Notes: generated by a model from the letters alone, not told the origin. 64,000 nucleotides of DNA from Synanceia verrucosa (GCA_029721515.1 CM056561.1:11142501-11206500), one strand, 5' to 3'; shown: positions 1 to 12,114, numbered from the stretch's first letter. Numbers and translations are program-made.

Positions 1-230
1 TTGCTATTTTGGCCATCTCAAAAGCTAAATAATACAATCTAAGATCTGGCAGGCCCAGCCCTCCCTTCTCTTTATGTGCACATAACTGCCTCAGTTTTAT
101 TCATGGTCTTTTCTTACCCCATAAAAAATGTTTTATAATATCATCCAGTTGTCTAAGCCAAAATGAAACGGCCACTCCACCCTATCAAAGGCATTCTCTG
201 CATCCAGAGAAGCAAAAATGCTTAAAGATC
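1..230 (-). mobile_element. L1-type LINE ORF2 fragment, internally deleted
   Basis: Read on the minus strand, 167-213 encodes SLDAENAFDRVEW, the motif A block of an L1-clade reverse transcriptase. Positions 1-127 encode a later ORF2 segment including HKEKGGLGLPDLRLYYLAFE, with an in-frame stop just before it. The two blocks are normally far apart in ORF2, so most of the reverse transcriptase is missing between them. It lies in an ap4b1 intron, opposite in orientation. The remainder of the intron up to the exon at 564 shows nothing recognisable. Confidence 0.75.
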
Positions 231-563
231 ACCAACACTATCTTTCAATAACGGTTTAATAACAACAGTAATAACAACAGTTGAGATATTTCAGTCTGGA
301 TCAGCAATTTCCTGCCTCCATGGTTTTTAACAAATGACCATTTAACTGCTGGAATGGAAGGAAGTAATGCAGTAATCTGCAGATTGATCCACACTTGGTG
401 CTTTAGTGAGTATTTCCATCAGCAGTGAATAGTCAAACTAAACTACAGCGTGTTCAGCTCGATGCATCAGACGTTGAGAGCATCTTATTTAGTTTACAAC
501 ATCCCAACAGTATTTATTCAATCAAATGTTTTGCCGTTTACTATAGTGTGTCTGTCCTCCCAG

Positions 564-3500
564 GCTGAAGGAGTGTGATATTTGGGGTCAGTGTGAGGTG
601 CTCAGGATCCTTCAGCGCTACCAGCCTCAGTCAGAAGACGAGCTGTTTGACATCCTGTCCCTACTGGATGCCTTTCTTGTCAGCCCGCACCCTCCCGTCA
701 TGGCCGCTACCCTCAGCCTCTTCCTCAGCCTCTGCTCCAGCCTGCCTGCTGTCAATTTGGCGGCCCTGGAGCGAGTACGTGGCCCCCTGCTGGCCGCATG
801 TGGGAGCGCATCCAGAGAGATGAGGTTCACTGCTCTCTGCCACATACAGGTCAGTGAATAATAAAGTTAGCAGGCAGAGAGTGTGAAAGTATTAAGGTGT
901 GTGAACTTAACATTAATGCAGCATTTGATACTGTAGATTTCTCCTGTCATGAACTGGATTATGGTTCAGACAAGGGAGGGAGAACACACAGAAGAAGGCT
1001 AGACAGGAGACCAAGAGTCAGACAAGACAGTCTGAACTGTCCAGCTTTAAAGGAGAACTTTGGCCAATTTCAGCATGCAGCTGTATTGCTCAAGCTACCC
1101 TAGACTTGTCAGTTTTTGGTCCGACCCTGACAGCGTTCCTTGAGCGGTAACCTGGACAGCTAACCCATGGGGGCATTATTTTCATTGTGTTTTAAACGGC
1201 TTAACATACTCCAAATATCACCCCAAAAGATATGCAACATCAGCAGACACCTAACAACACAGCACCGTGGCGTTTATGATTCAAAATGAGTTTAGAAGTT
1301 AGTGGTTAGATCAGCCCAACAAGAGCTTCACCTTCTTCTTCTGCTTAGATCATCACTGACTGACGAGGTTCTCCTCTCTGCAAGAGCCGTGGGCACGCAC
1401 AGACAATACTTTCAGTGCAGAGCAAGCTAGCAGAGAAAATAGACTCAAAACCGGCTATTGTTGAGCTCATCGCTAATGACAGGCTGTAACATGGTCAGTA
1501 AGGTATGAACGGAATGCTGGAATACAGATTCTGTTTGCAAAACTCCAGTTTGTGTGGGGGATAATCTCAAACTCGACGGATTGACTTGTTTGGACTACCA
1601 GCAGGATGTAAAGAAACGATATGTGACTCCTTGCACAAACACACTGACTTAACCACTTTTCTACTCATTTTGAGTCATACACACTACGGTGCTGTGTTGT
1701 TAGGTGTCTGCTGATGTTGCATATTTTTTGGGGTGGTATTTGGAGAATGTTAAGACGCCCATGGGTTAGCTGTCCGGGCTACTGCGCCGCTCAAGGAACG
1801 CTGTTAGGGTCAGACCATGCTAACATTGTGTTCTCCAGAACATTGCAAATAGAGCAGAAGTCCTGTGATTAACTTCTGATTATGGCAGTGTCTTTATAGC
1901 TAATCGCAGCTATTAATACCAGAGCATTGCTATGGATGCCGCTCAGAGCAAGAGGACACTTTTTTTTTTAACGGAAGCAATACAATTTTTAAATCAATAT
2001 TTTGTGTTTTTATTCTATGTAATAAATAAATGGATGATGTACAGCAAGCCGGTCATTATCAATCAAATTCAGGGTGATTAAAGTTCAATTCATTTTTTTA
2101 TTTGCTGTTGATGTTTAATGTAGATGAAGTGTGTGTATTGTCTGTCTACTTTTGTTGGCATGGGGCGTACTAATCATTTGAATATGCATTGGTTTGCTGA
2201 AGGGATATAGACACAAAAAGGGATTATTTCCGCCATCGTTTTTACGTCATTATTTTCCATGTCAGTATCAGAAATTAAACGATGTCTTCCTCTTCCAGTT
2301 GCTGTTGCGTTCTCTCCCTGGCCTGATGGGGGCGCACTACAAGCGTTTCTTCTGTGGTTACGCTGAGCCAGCCTACATCAAGCAAAGGAAGATGCAGGTG
2401 ATGACGAGAATGTTTGTCTCAAGTTGGTATGTATAAAGGTATGTTGTCCATTTGAAACGAGTTACTCTGGTGTTTGCAGGTGCTGGTGGAGCTGGTGAAT
2501 GACGACAATGTAGCAATGTTACTGGATGAGCTGAAAGGATATTGCACTGATGTCAACACTGACACTGCTCAGGCTGCCATCTCAGCTATAGGTACTCAAA
2601 TAGTCATACACCATCTTCTTTACCATGCCTTTATTACAAGACAAGCACAAGCAGTCACTTTTTCATCTCCTCTTTTCTTTTAGCTCACAGCAACTCACCC
2701 TTATACTCCCAAAACATCTGCTGTAATAAACTCATTCTTATTTTATTTTTTTATTTCAGTGATATCACGCTTCATTCCCAATTTTTAACACCCATAAAGG
2801 CAGCTTATGAGTCAGACTATAAGTTTCTATGTCAATATTATGCGGCTTAGTTCACTCTAAATGTTTTGCGTAAATCCATGTCCTTTCTAACACTTGGAAT
2901 GCAAATAGCGATATCCTCATCACGCGTTTTGAACAATTGACCTAGAGAAGAGGATGATGAGGAAAACATTTAGCACACACAAATTTGACGTAGTGTCTGG
3001 CACTTTGAAGGAAATCCAAACATAAGGCGGGATATGTCACGTTTAGAGAAATTTCCTGTGTGGATTGGGTGCAGGTCGTATTGGACGAAGCTACAGCGAC
3101 AGATGTCTGGAGATCCTTACTGGACTGCTCGGGCTCAAACAGGAGCACATCACATCTGGTAAAACTTGTTACTCCTAAACATAATTTTGATATATTCTGT
3201 ACTGGCATTGTGCTGCTGCATCTATTTATTTCTGTGTTCCTTCGTCCCCCTCTCTTCAGCGGTGGTGCAGACAATGCGTGACCTGGTCTGGGTGTGTCCT
3301 CAGTGTAGCGACACTGTGTGTCTGGCTCTAGAGGGATGCGAGGAGACAATACAGGATAGCCAGGTCAGACATGCTTTAATGTGCTAAAATGCTTATTGTT
3401 GTTATTTTAATATATACAGTGCTTAACAAATTTAGACCATCTGCCATATTTGACTCTTTTTTTCTCACTAAGTTTCCGTCAACATTTTAAACAGGAGTGA

Positions 3501-4611
3501 GGAATTTCAAACTGAATTCACAATTTTATACCCAAATTTGAGCCAGAACACTGGAGTCAGAAATGAAATGAGTTAATAACATACAACCAGTAAAACTTTT
3601 TTTGTTCAGGAATGCAAGTAAACAACTGTTATTTGGCTCAATCAAAATTTTTTTTTGTTTTTTTTTTTGTATTAAAGATATCATTTTGATTAAAAAGCTT
3701 ACACATACTGTTGGATTAATTATTACTGAAACATATATATATATATAAAAAAAAAATATTTATTTTGGTAATCAACACAATGTCAATTTAGGGCAGCGGT
3801 GGCACACACCTTACACTGGGTGATAGCCTAATAAATTTCGCATTGTTTGTTTCAGTCAGTTTCTGTGGTGGACACAGTTTTTGGTTTATTTCAAAGCAGA
3901 GATTTCTGATCTCAGACAGAGATTTCATTATGTCTGTTGTTTAGTTTGTGCTCCTCTTGCTGTTTTGATGTGACAGGGGCTCAGTTCAAGGAACACAAAC
4001 AACAACATCCAGTCCACAAATCCTTGATGTTACAGTCACTTAATTTTTTTTTCTTTCTTATAATCAGCAGGGATGCAATGATCCACTTTTTTCACTTCTT
4101 ATACCGATATTTGAGGTTTAGCATTGGCCCATACCGATACAGAAAAGCAGCACTGAATTACTTAACAAACTATATCTCATTGTGTGGAAAAGATTGGAGC
4201 CATTCGTTTGTGTAAGGTAACATCAGACTTCACTTAAACATTTCTTACCTGTTTTGTTAAGCAAATCAACAGATGTAAATGAACTGAATTACTTATTTAC
4301 AACTTTCAACTTGGACAGACTGCCCGAAATGCGTTGCCAGAGATGTGCTAAGGAGAGGAACAGAACGCCATAGGAAGTCCTTCCTTCCTGTGGCCATCAG
4401 ACTTTATAAGTCATCCACCTGAGCCTCACTCTCACTCTCCCCCCTCTCTGCCTCCACATGTCAACATATAACCACATATCACTTACTGTAATACTATCCA
4501 TTACATGTCACTTTATAAGCACGTCACTTGTAACCTCTAACTTAGCAGCTTACTGTGTTCTTATGTTCTTTGCTCATGTTATTGGTTTTGCACTATTTGC
4601 GTTGTGTGTGT

Positions 4612-4668
<57 letters not shown>

Positions 4669-7600
4669 CTCCTTTAGATATTTTTTTAATCTCCTTACTT
4701 TTACTACTGTATATGACAGCTACAGGAGAAGCTTGGACAGATTCAGAAAAGATGGTTAATCTGATTTTATCAGCATGTTTGATTATTAGTTATGACTGCA
4801 TTAGTAGTTTTCTTTGATTTTTTTTTAATGGAGTTCTGCTTCATGACCTGCCAGCACCTCTTAGTCGGTCCACTATTCTCTGCCAGCCTTGCTCTGCTGT
4901 TTAGTTATTGCAGCTGTGTTTCCTTTTTTGCTGATAATACCTTTTATTTCACCGTAGCCTTCTACAATCAGCTGTTGTTCGGCTTCGGAAAAGTGAGCCA
5001 TATGTGTGTACGGCATTACGACTGTGTTTTTCCTTGATTTGTTTATTTATTTATTTTTTTTTTTTTGGAGTTCTGCTTCATGACCTGTCAGCATGCCTCT
5101 AGCAATGCATTTCAGGCAGTTTGTCCAAACCGCTGAGTTACCTTGCTACTTTTGACAGCCCTATGAAAAAAAATATAACAAAACTTTGCTCGCTCCACTT
5201 CAGACAAATGTAGACAAATGCAAGTCTCCAGCATACCCTATATCTAGAATTTTCTGCAATATCGGCACCAATACTGATACCAATATCGGATCGGCACATC
5301 AGTTTTAGCTACAAACAACATGTCACAATATTTTCCCCACTACAATCCTTTTTGTGAATCTTATAAATCAAAACTGTTGTATTAACTTACTGGCAGTCTG
5401 AAGGGCTGTTTTTCAATAACAGGACAGCCCAGGATTAAAATACCATTGTCAACAGTCATCAACCTTGCTGAAATGCTGTTGACAAATGTGCTGAATCTCT
5501 GCCAGCCCCGCAGCTCTTGCTCTGTAGCAGATACTCGTAGATTTGGTTTTTACCAGTGTGAACTCTACAAGGAAATACTGTATGTGTGTCAAACCGCAAG
5601 TCACTTTCAGCCCTTTTCTTATTCCTCTGTTCACTCTCTTTTTTGCTTTTATATTTTTTTTTTCCCGAGGCCTGGTGATGATATGTCCCTGTCCCCTTTC
5701 ACTCTTTTGTTCTGATTTCAGATGTCCCACTAGTATTGTATTGCACAGATGGACAGGTTGTGCCTCGGGCACAGCAGCATTAAAGTCTCAGTGACGTTTT
5801 GCTAGTTAATGTCACTGTAGTGTTGCTGCACTTTTTTTTATTTTTCAAGCTGGAGGGGAAGAGAGGCTGTTTAAGTTCTTCCTCTTTTTATAACTCCCTG
5901 CTACGTTAGATCCAAACTGACACCCATCTCCACTAATGTTGTTGTTGTTGTTGTTAGAAACAGGAATCACAAGGAATGAATTTAACTTGGTATCTTGGTG
6001 CATGACATATAAACATATAACATACGAATGCAGTACAGAGATAAGAGCCAAAAGGTCGTAAAGTGACTTAGAATAAATATGGGGTGTGTTTTTTAAAAAA
6101 AAAAAAAAAAAACAGAGACGATACAGGGCAATATGGCAGATACTGCATAAAATTACCAGTCTCAGATTGTTACTGTTAAGTGTCTCACAACTTTGTGGGA
6201 GACATCTTCTCTCTCTATTTGTTACTGAATCCAAGTCTCATTGTGAAATTGGAATATCCGTTGATTTAGAGACCCTCTAGATATTGAACCATGATATTGA
6301 GAACATTTTGGATAACACTGAGCTATGATTTCTGTACTCCAACATAGCAAACGTCCATGTTTCCTCCATGGATGTATTCCACTATTCCATCAGAGAATGA
6401 GACTTTTCCTTGAGAGAGACAACTTGTTGAAGGTTGTTGTATTAATGTCACAGTGTTGCAAAACTGAGGATATGATCCTGTACAACCAGTCCAGGAACAC
6501 ATTCACATTCATTGGATGTGGCAAGGAGCTACAGTGGCAAGCTGAATAGAATGTGTTCAGCCAGCGTATGGCATGTGGAAACACCACTTTGCATATGAAA
6601 AACATCACTTTGCATTAGGTTTAACTAAGTGAGCTTTCAGCCATAGGCAGTTTAAGTTTAAAGATGTTGTTGCCTACATGTGCACTGGCTCATAATTACA
6701 TGTTTTTCTTTGCGTAAATAAAGATAAAGATTTCTGCCGCATTTGATGCATAAAATTCTGCAGAATGCAGAAAATAGCAGTCATGGCAGTGGTTGTTCTA
6801 GACCCTTTCTTGGGGAGGGGGACAGAGGTCAATTGACCCTTTTAAATATGGCCATGGCAGGTTTTCCTTGCCAAAATTTAGCATTCTTCCCGACACGCTA
6901 TCATGACATGGTCATTACCAATGGGTGCCTTAGATTTTCTAGTTTCATATGATACCAGTATGATCAGTATCTTCTAGCTTTAATCTCTGAGACGTTTACT
7001 TATCATCTGATGATAATTTAACATATTTATCGGTTTAAAAATAGCTCGTAAACAATCTGATTGCACACGTTGTGTCTCAATTTGCGAATCGGACTGTAAA
7101 CAATGAGCTGTCCATGAGCAATACTTTAAATAAAGTATTGGTTCAATTATCAATCAATGGATCTGTCCCAAATACCACTTTTTGGCTTCACTTGGCAGCA
7201 CAGCCCAGCATAGCACAAGCTGACATGTTCATCTGTTCTTCTTCTTGGTCTAAATCCTTTGCACATTGTTCTTGTCCTCCATTAGGGCAAGCAAGCCTTG
7301 CTGTGGTTGCTGGCCATTTATGGGGAGCGAGTTTCCAACGCCCCCTACACATTGGAGGTGTTCATCGATGGAGTGAGGAGCGAGACCTCTGTGGGAGTCA
7401 AAATGGAGTTGCTGACGACCACCATGAGGCTGTTTTTGTGCCGACCTGCTGAGACACAAGACATGCTTGGAAGACTGCTGCACTATTGCATCGGTGTGTG
7501 AACCAATTTAAGTTTGAGCCTTGAGAGTGAGGATGTTTTTGAAAAGTGAGGACAGTTTGACCTGTTAATCAGTTTAAAGTTAAGCATAATTAAAGGCATG

Positions 7601-10600
7601 TGTGCTTTGAGTGACAGAGGGTTGCCTTCTCTGGTTGCTATCCTTAGACTACATCCATATTTTATACAGTCTGTTAGGTTAGGATAAGGGTTATGATTCA
7701 ACATTTAGGCTAAGAGGCAAGGAAATGCATAATGTCAGTGAGTATCCTCTTAAGTTTAGATGTTCAGGGTTGTGTGTGTGTGTGTAAAAGAGAGAGGACA
7801 ATAGACAAAGATGACATTGTCAGCACGCTGTTTTGCAGAGGAGGAGATGGATATGTGTGTGCGTGACCAGGCTCTCCTCTACTACCGCCTGTTGCATTGC
7901 GGGATAGAAGAGACACAAAAGGTTCTCCAGGGTCGGAGGTCAGACCCTTCCATGGGTGTTCTGATTGGTCGCCCTGCGGAACCCATCAGCCAGTGGGCAT
8001 GCAGCTTTAACACTCTAGAGCCTCTGAGGCAGGGTGCCATGGAGACAGAGTCAGCCAGCAGAGGAAGCCCTAAACACGTGACCTTTGACCCCAATCGTCC
8101 GACTGAGCTCTCAGACACACAGAACTGTTGCCAAATAGAGAAGGTTCATTCAGGTAAGTGAAGACTTTAAAATCTTTCAGTGGTGTAACATCCATCCATC
8201 CATCCATCCATCCATTTCTGGGAATGAGAACAAGCAGCACACCTTACACACTGTTATTTGGTGTCTGATGTCCAGAGTGGTCCTGAATACAGCAAAATTA
8301 AAACAAGGACACCACCACACACCTCACGTGGGTTATAAGTAGGGCTGAAACGATTACTCGAGTAACTCAAGTACAAAATATGCTCGAGGCAATTTCCTCC
8401 GCCTCGAATATCAGTTTAGTAGTGATAGTAATGAGCTGTGTGGCTAACAGCTAGCACAGAGGGGCACAGGAGACTTGAGCCAGTGTTGTGCATGAATGCT
8501 CTCTATGAACGGCGTTCACTGAACGCGTTCATATTCGGTGAACTGGTGAGAGAGAATGAACAGCAGGCACCGCACCGCTGATGGTGAAGCCAGTGTTGCA
8601 GAGCACTCGGTGGAGTTTTATGAACCTACGCCATGGAGACAGTCCAGTGCCTCGGAGCCAGTCCGGTGTCCAGGTTGTCATTGTAAATGAGAGTTAGTTC
8701 TCAACTGACTAACCAAGCAAAATAAAGGTTAAATAAAAGAAAAAAAAAAAGATTCTTTGCAAAATACCAAAATACGTTAGTTGCCTAACGTAAAACTGAT
8801 TAATTTTTGGTGGTGATTGGGTCCAATTCATCAGCACCACCAAAAATTAATCGGTTTTAAGTTAGGCCACTTCCAGCCAATCAAAAATCATAACTTTTTG
8901 AGTTACTTTGCAAACCGACAAACCAACATACATACAAATAAACAAACCCTGGTGAAAACATAACCTCCTTGGCGGTGGGGGTAACTTTAAATAATAAAGT
9001 TGCCGCCGCTGCTGAGGTCTGCGCTCTCTGAGTGCTTTTCCAGTTGATACGATTTGATTAGTTTAGGAGTGGCAGTGATTTACAGCTGATGAATCATTAA
9101 GAAGAGGTTCTATTAAGTGACATAGTGTCTGATTTAGTTTTAAAAAATGTAACAAATGAACATAAACTAGTTCATTTTCATTAGGTCTTTTTTTTATTTT
9201 TTTTTAAAAAGTGAACTATGAACATGAATTAGTTCATTTCATACGTGTGAACTGAACTTTGAGCTAACAGTCTGTCTGACCCCAGTCCCGCTCACTTTGT
9301 AAATTTTCTAAAAAGGAAACTAGTTGGTTGATCATTATTAAGAGCAATGTCTTGTTTTCTCTGTTATAGATTTATAATTGCTCTTTAACAAAGCAAAAGT
9401 ATGTGTTATCGAATACTCGATTGATCGCTGGAATATTTGTAGAATACTCAATTACTAAAATATTCGATAGCTGCGGCCCTTATTATAAGTGATGATGGAG
9501 AGATTATTTTTTCTATCAGCCTGTACATTGTTCCTTTTCCCAGCTACAGTAACAGCAGCTAGTCAGAATAGGTTATGTGAATGAGAAACAAGTTGAACTT
9601 GATGAATAATGCATTTCACCTTCAATGGTATTTCTGTTTTTTTGGCCTGCAGTTTCTATTGTGGGAAAAAAGTCACCTCCTAATACAATGTCACTAAAGC
9701 CTGTGCTCAAGCTCACAAAGTATAGTGGTATTACCATTCATTCATTATTCATTATTTTGTACACTGTGTGTTTTAAAATGTAATTTAATAAATGTAATTT
9801 TATTTCTAGTATCTTATTTTGTTTATGAAGAATACTCGGAGCCTTTTGATTTTGATTTGGAAAGATAAGAAAAGACAAACCTAGCAAATCTTACTCTATG
9901 TTGATGTTTGGTTTAATTTTGCAGCCCTCGGCACATCAAAATGTGAGAACAACTGGCAGCAAACTTCATCTGGCTTCGTTTATTTGATAGCAAATATCAA
10001 ATTGTGCTGGAGTTGAAAGACTTGTGGAATCACTTAAAATTATTTGAGGTATAATGTAACTCCTCTTGTACAAGAGGCGTCTTTATGTTGCTATGGCGAC
10101 GGTGGCTTCCCTTTTCCAGTGGCGTGACGAGTGCGCCCCATACCAGCTCATCTTATTTATACCCTCGCCCTTTAGTTATAGTGCCCTCCACAGCTGCGAG
10201 TGTGACTTCATTTGGAGTGACACTCGGTGGTGAAGGGCTAGTGTGTAGGGAGCGGTTTGGGATTGGGCCACACATTCACACCTACGGGCAGTTTAAATTA
10301 GCCAATTAACCTAATCCCCATGTATGTTTTTGGATGGTGAGAGGAAGCCGGAGTACACAGAGAGAACCCATGCAGACATGGGGAGAACATGCAAACTCCA
10401 CATAGAAAGGCCTCAGCCAGGAAAATTTCTTGCTGTGAGGCGACAATGCTAACCACTACCACCATGCCAGCCTGATCGCATATTATCATCAAATAACTAA
10501 TTAAAATCAAATTATTCAGCTCCCTGGTGCTGCCTCCTTATCCTCTCTTACTTTACCTCTTTCTTACCATACCTCCCTTCTTGCTTCCTCACATTCTTCA

Positions 10601-11566
10601 TCTCTTTGTCATTCCAGGTTTGGACAGTGCCAGTGGGCGTACAGACTCCTCCGCTGATGTCCTGGCTTCCAGCGTCATGGTTCCTCTCAGTTTGTCCCTT
10701 TCCCCGGCTCTCAGCCCAGAGGAGTTTGAGCATCTGTGGCTGCAGCGACAGGCTCTGTGTGTTCAGCAAGGTAATTAAATGGAAGAAGATTGTTTCATGT
10801 CCAAAGCTTCCTCTTCATAGGACAGGTAATTTGGTTGACAGGAAGAAAATGGACCTACTGTACCATAGAAACTGTAAAACCAGTGTGAAATCTCCAGTGA
10901 TGGAAGCATTTAAGTACATTTACTCTATACTTATTTTACAACTTTTATTTACTTTTTAAAATATTTTGTGTTCATGCCTCTTTATACTTTTATTTTAGTT
11001 ATTTTATTTTGTCTGTTCTGACATCACTTTCTCTGTTCCTTGTTTTGTTGCATTCAGGTGCTGAGAAACTTGAGGAGGGTGAGGATTTTGTGTGCGTGGA
11101 AGAATACATCCAATGCCATGCGATATCCAACTGTTCTCCACAAAGCCTTCAAGCTGCAATGCAGCTGGTCAATATCCAGACACTGGCCTTCACGCCGCCG
11201 CACACACTCCCCTGGAGGGTCTACCTATACACGCACACCCAGCACGCACACTCTGAACACACACCCCACAGCACGCTCATAGTCGGCGAGCTGCTGTACA
11301 CCGGAGATGCAAATCAGAGGATGACAGTAGTAAAGAAAGGGATGGATGATGGAGATGTGGTGGAGGGCAGGGAAGAGCAGCAGGTGAAAGTGAGAGAGAA
11401 AGCAACAGCTGATGGGTTGACAAGGAGAGAGTCTGTGCGAAAACATGAAGAAGAGGAGGAAGTAAAAGTGACTCTTAAGCAGCAACCAAGATATGACAAA
11501 GCCCTGAAGGGGTTTCTCTCCATCCTAACCACTGTACTGCACACTCTGTCCTCAGAGACAAATTAA
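564..11566 (+). CDS. ap4b1: AP-4 complex subunit beta-1, partial at the 5' end (9 exons)
   Basis: Beta subunit of the AP-4 adaptor, which sorts transmembrane cargo at the trans-Golgi network without clathrin. Exons: 564-849, 2299-2397, 2480-2591, 3075-3158, 3260-3363, 7286-7493, 7839-8153, 10618-10770, 11058-11566; all junctions are GT-AG and keep one frame to the TAA at 11564. They encode about 622 residues; the mammalian protein has about 740, so roughly 115 N-terminal codons lie left of the window. The first seven exons form the alpha-helical adaptin trunk (for example FFCGYAEPAYIK, DLVWVCPQCSD, DMLGRLLHYCI). A hinge follows, and the last two exons carry the appendage domain (LQAAMQLVNIQTLAF). 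The appendage holds a charged insertion at about 11327-11481. Introns are swollen by transposons. The family call is firm; the terminal exon boundary is well supported by the open frame. Confidence 0.93.
1045..1845. mobile_element. Foldback (long inverted repeat) nonautonomous DNA element
   Basis: Positions 1118-1316 reappear inverted at 1647-1818 with few mismatches (the arms share GACAGCTAACCCATGGG and TGCAACATCAGCAGACACC). The outer edges continue as a weaker match (GGAGAAC near 1050, GTTCTCC near 1836). The loop of about 330 bp between the arms has no credible ORF. The structure resembles a MITE or foldback element in an ap4b1 intron. I could not identify a clean target-site duplication. 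Confidence 0.75.
1846..2298. other. ap4b1 intron remainder, no recognised element
   Basis: AT-rich intronic sequence between the foldback element and the next exon. I see no gene, splice-competent ORF or repeat boundary here. The same holds for the intron at 2592-3074. Confidence 0.5.
3417..3845 (+). mobile_element. Tc1/mariner-like nonautonomous element, copy 1
   Basis: It starts with CAGTGCTTAACAAATTTA after a TA and ends in a degraded inverted version of that sequence (AATTTCGCATTG). Its interior matches the element at 15503-16022 (shared GTTT/GAACAGGAGTGAGGAAT and GGGCAG.GGTG blocks). No transposase ORF is present. It lies in an ap4b1 intron. Confidence 0.6.
4314..5131 (+). mobile_element. 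MITE with TTGGACARACTGCC termini, copy A (nested)
   Basis: The left terminus TTGGACAGACTGCC is inverted at the right as GGCAGTTTGTCCAA, and the match continues inward (GAAATGCGTTGCCAGAG against CTAGCAATGCATTTC). A related shorter copy sits at 16406-16771. Copy A is longer because it contains a foreign block from about 4345 to a TA microsatellite, and an internal repeat: GAGTTCTGCTTCATGACCTG occurs near 4829 and again near 5070. Confidence 0.6.
4613..4663. repeat. (TA)n microsatellite
   Basis: About 24 uninterrupted TA dinucleotides in the interior of nested MITE copy A. Confidence 0.95.
5311..7285. other. ap4b1 intron, no gene seen
   Basis: Nearly 2 kb of intronic sequence. It holds a (GTT)n run near 5938-5956 and an A-run near 6096-6112. 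The ORFs present are unspliced reading frames without domain character. I see no exon that could be added between the exons ending at 3363 and starting at 7286, since those join in frame. Confidence 0.5.
7515..7760. repeat. Dispersed repeat with telomere-like (TTAGG-rich) core, copy 1
   Basis: It shares its order of blocks with 28290-28590: a 'gtgaggac...' block, a GTTAGGTTAGGATAAGGGTTA core, then AGGCAAGGAAATGCATAATGTCAGTGAGTATCCTC. The two copies lie 20 kb apart in different genes, so this is an interspersed repeat and not a stray telomere. It ends just before an ap4b1 exon. Confidence 0.5.
8183..8213. repeat. (CATC)n microsatellite
   Basis: About seven CATC tetranucleotides in an ap4b1 intron. 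It may be the remaining tail of a minus-strand SINE, because SINE copies in this window end in ATGG repeats. Confidence 0.8.
8341..9482 (+). mobile_element. Nonautonomous hAT element with 8-bp target duplication
   Basis: The left end AGGGCTGAAACGATTACTCG and the right end ...ATTCGATAGCTGCGGCCCT are imperfect inverted repeats. An identical 8-bp word, TTATAAGT, flanks both sides (8333-8340 and 9483-9490), as expected for hAT insertion. The interior contains no transposase. It holds an A-rich tail-like segment near 8720-8750 and a hairpin at 8783-8867. Confidence 0.8.
8783..8867. repeat. Imperfect hairpin inside the hAT element
   Basis: An arm of about 33 nt (GCCTAACGTAAAACTGATTA then ATTTTTGGTGGTG) is followed by a loop of about 19 nt and a near-complementary arm (CACCACCAAAAATTAAT then CGGTTTTAAGTTAGGC). 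It is probably a small foldback unit within the larger element. Confidence 0.75.
10269..10472 (-). mobile_element. tRNA-like SINE, minus-strand copy
   Basis: Reverse-complement matches to the plus-strand copies at 11631, 18883 and 56881 are clear: GGGGAACATGCAAACTCCA-type text, TTAAATTAGCCAATTAACC and CTTGCTGTGAGGCGACA. The start is at the right end (GGCATGGTGGTAGTGGTTAG). It lies in an ap4b1 intron. Confidence 0.75.
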
Positions 11567-11630
11567 ATGTGCACTGCACAAACACTCTGAAATGTCAGGC
11601 TCGAATTGGACTTCATTGGAGATCCAGTGT

Positions 11631-11954
11631 GGGTGGCACGGTGGTGTAGTGGTTAGCATTGTTGCCTCTCAGCAAGAAGATAACGGGTTCGATTCCCGAC
11701 CCGGGGTCTTTCTGTGTGGATTTTGCACTACTCTGGCTTCCTCCCACCATCCAAAAACATGCATGGAGGATTAGGCTAATTTGGCTAATTTAAATTGACC
11801 GTAGGTGTGAGTGGTTGTCTGTCTCTATGTGCCCTGCAATGAACTGGAGACTTGGCCAGGGTGTACTCTGCTTTTCACCCTAAGACAGCTGGGATAGGCT
11901 CCAGCCCCCCCACGAACCTATGTGAGGATAGGCAGTAGAAAATGGATGGATGGA
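11631..11954 (+). mobile_element. tRNA-like SINE in ap4b1 3' flank or UTR
   Basis: It opens GGTGGCACGGTGGTGTAGTG, has a box-A-like TGGTTAGCAT and a box-B-like GGTTCGATTCC, and ends in ATGGATGGATGG. These are features of a pol III-type SINE. It begins 64 bp after the ap4b1 stop codon, so it is probably transcribed as part of the 3' UTR. Confidence 0.75.
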
Positions 11955-12114
11955 CAGAGTGTTTATGAATGGGAGGTTTTCACCTGACAGACTGAGTTGT
12001 ATCATCTGAAATAGTGGATGTGAGAGTGAGGTCTTTACAGGAGAAAACATAATGAATAACAACACTGCAGTTAGTAAGCAAACTTAAGCCTTGGCCATTT
12101 AACTTTGCCTTCAT

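Larger units (their letters stand above)
4069..5310 (+). mobile_element. hAT-like dispersed repeat interrupted by a nested MITE
   Basis: The left portion (from GGGATGCAATGATCC through GCCCATACCGATACAG) and the right portion (CAATATCGGCACCAATACTG, ATATCGGATCGGCAC) look like the two ends of one widespread fish repeat rich in 'CGATATCGG' words. The middle is occupied by an unrelated element with its own terminal inverted repeats. No target duplication could be assigned, so the class is inferred from family resemblance. Confidence 0.5.

Noticed and set aside
5845..6234. 129-codon minus-strand ORF
   Set aside because: It is built from a poly(A) run and a GTT microsatellite, lies inside an ap4b1 intron, and shows no domain.
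11562..11567. ATTAAA as the ap4b1 polyadenylation signal
   Set aside because: It overlaps the stop codon, which would leave almost no 3' UTR; chance in AT-rich sequence is more likely.
11631..11720. tRNA gene (box A TGGTTAGCAT, box B GGTTCGATTCC)
   Set aside because: No acceptor-stem or cloverleaf pairing, and the same sequence recurs with a long body and ATGG tail, so it is a SINE head.
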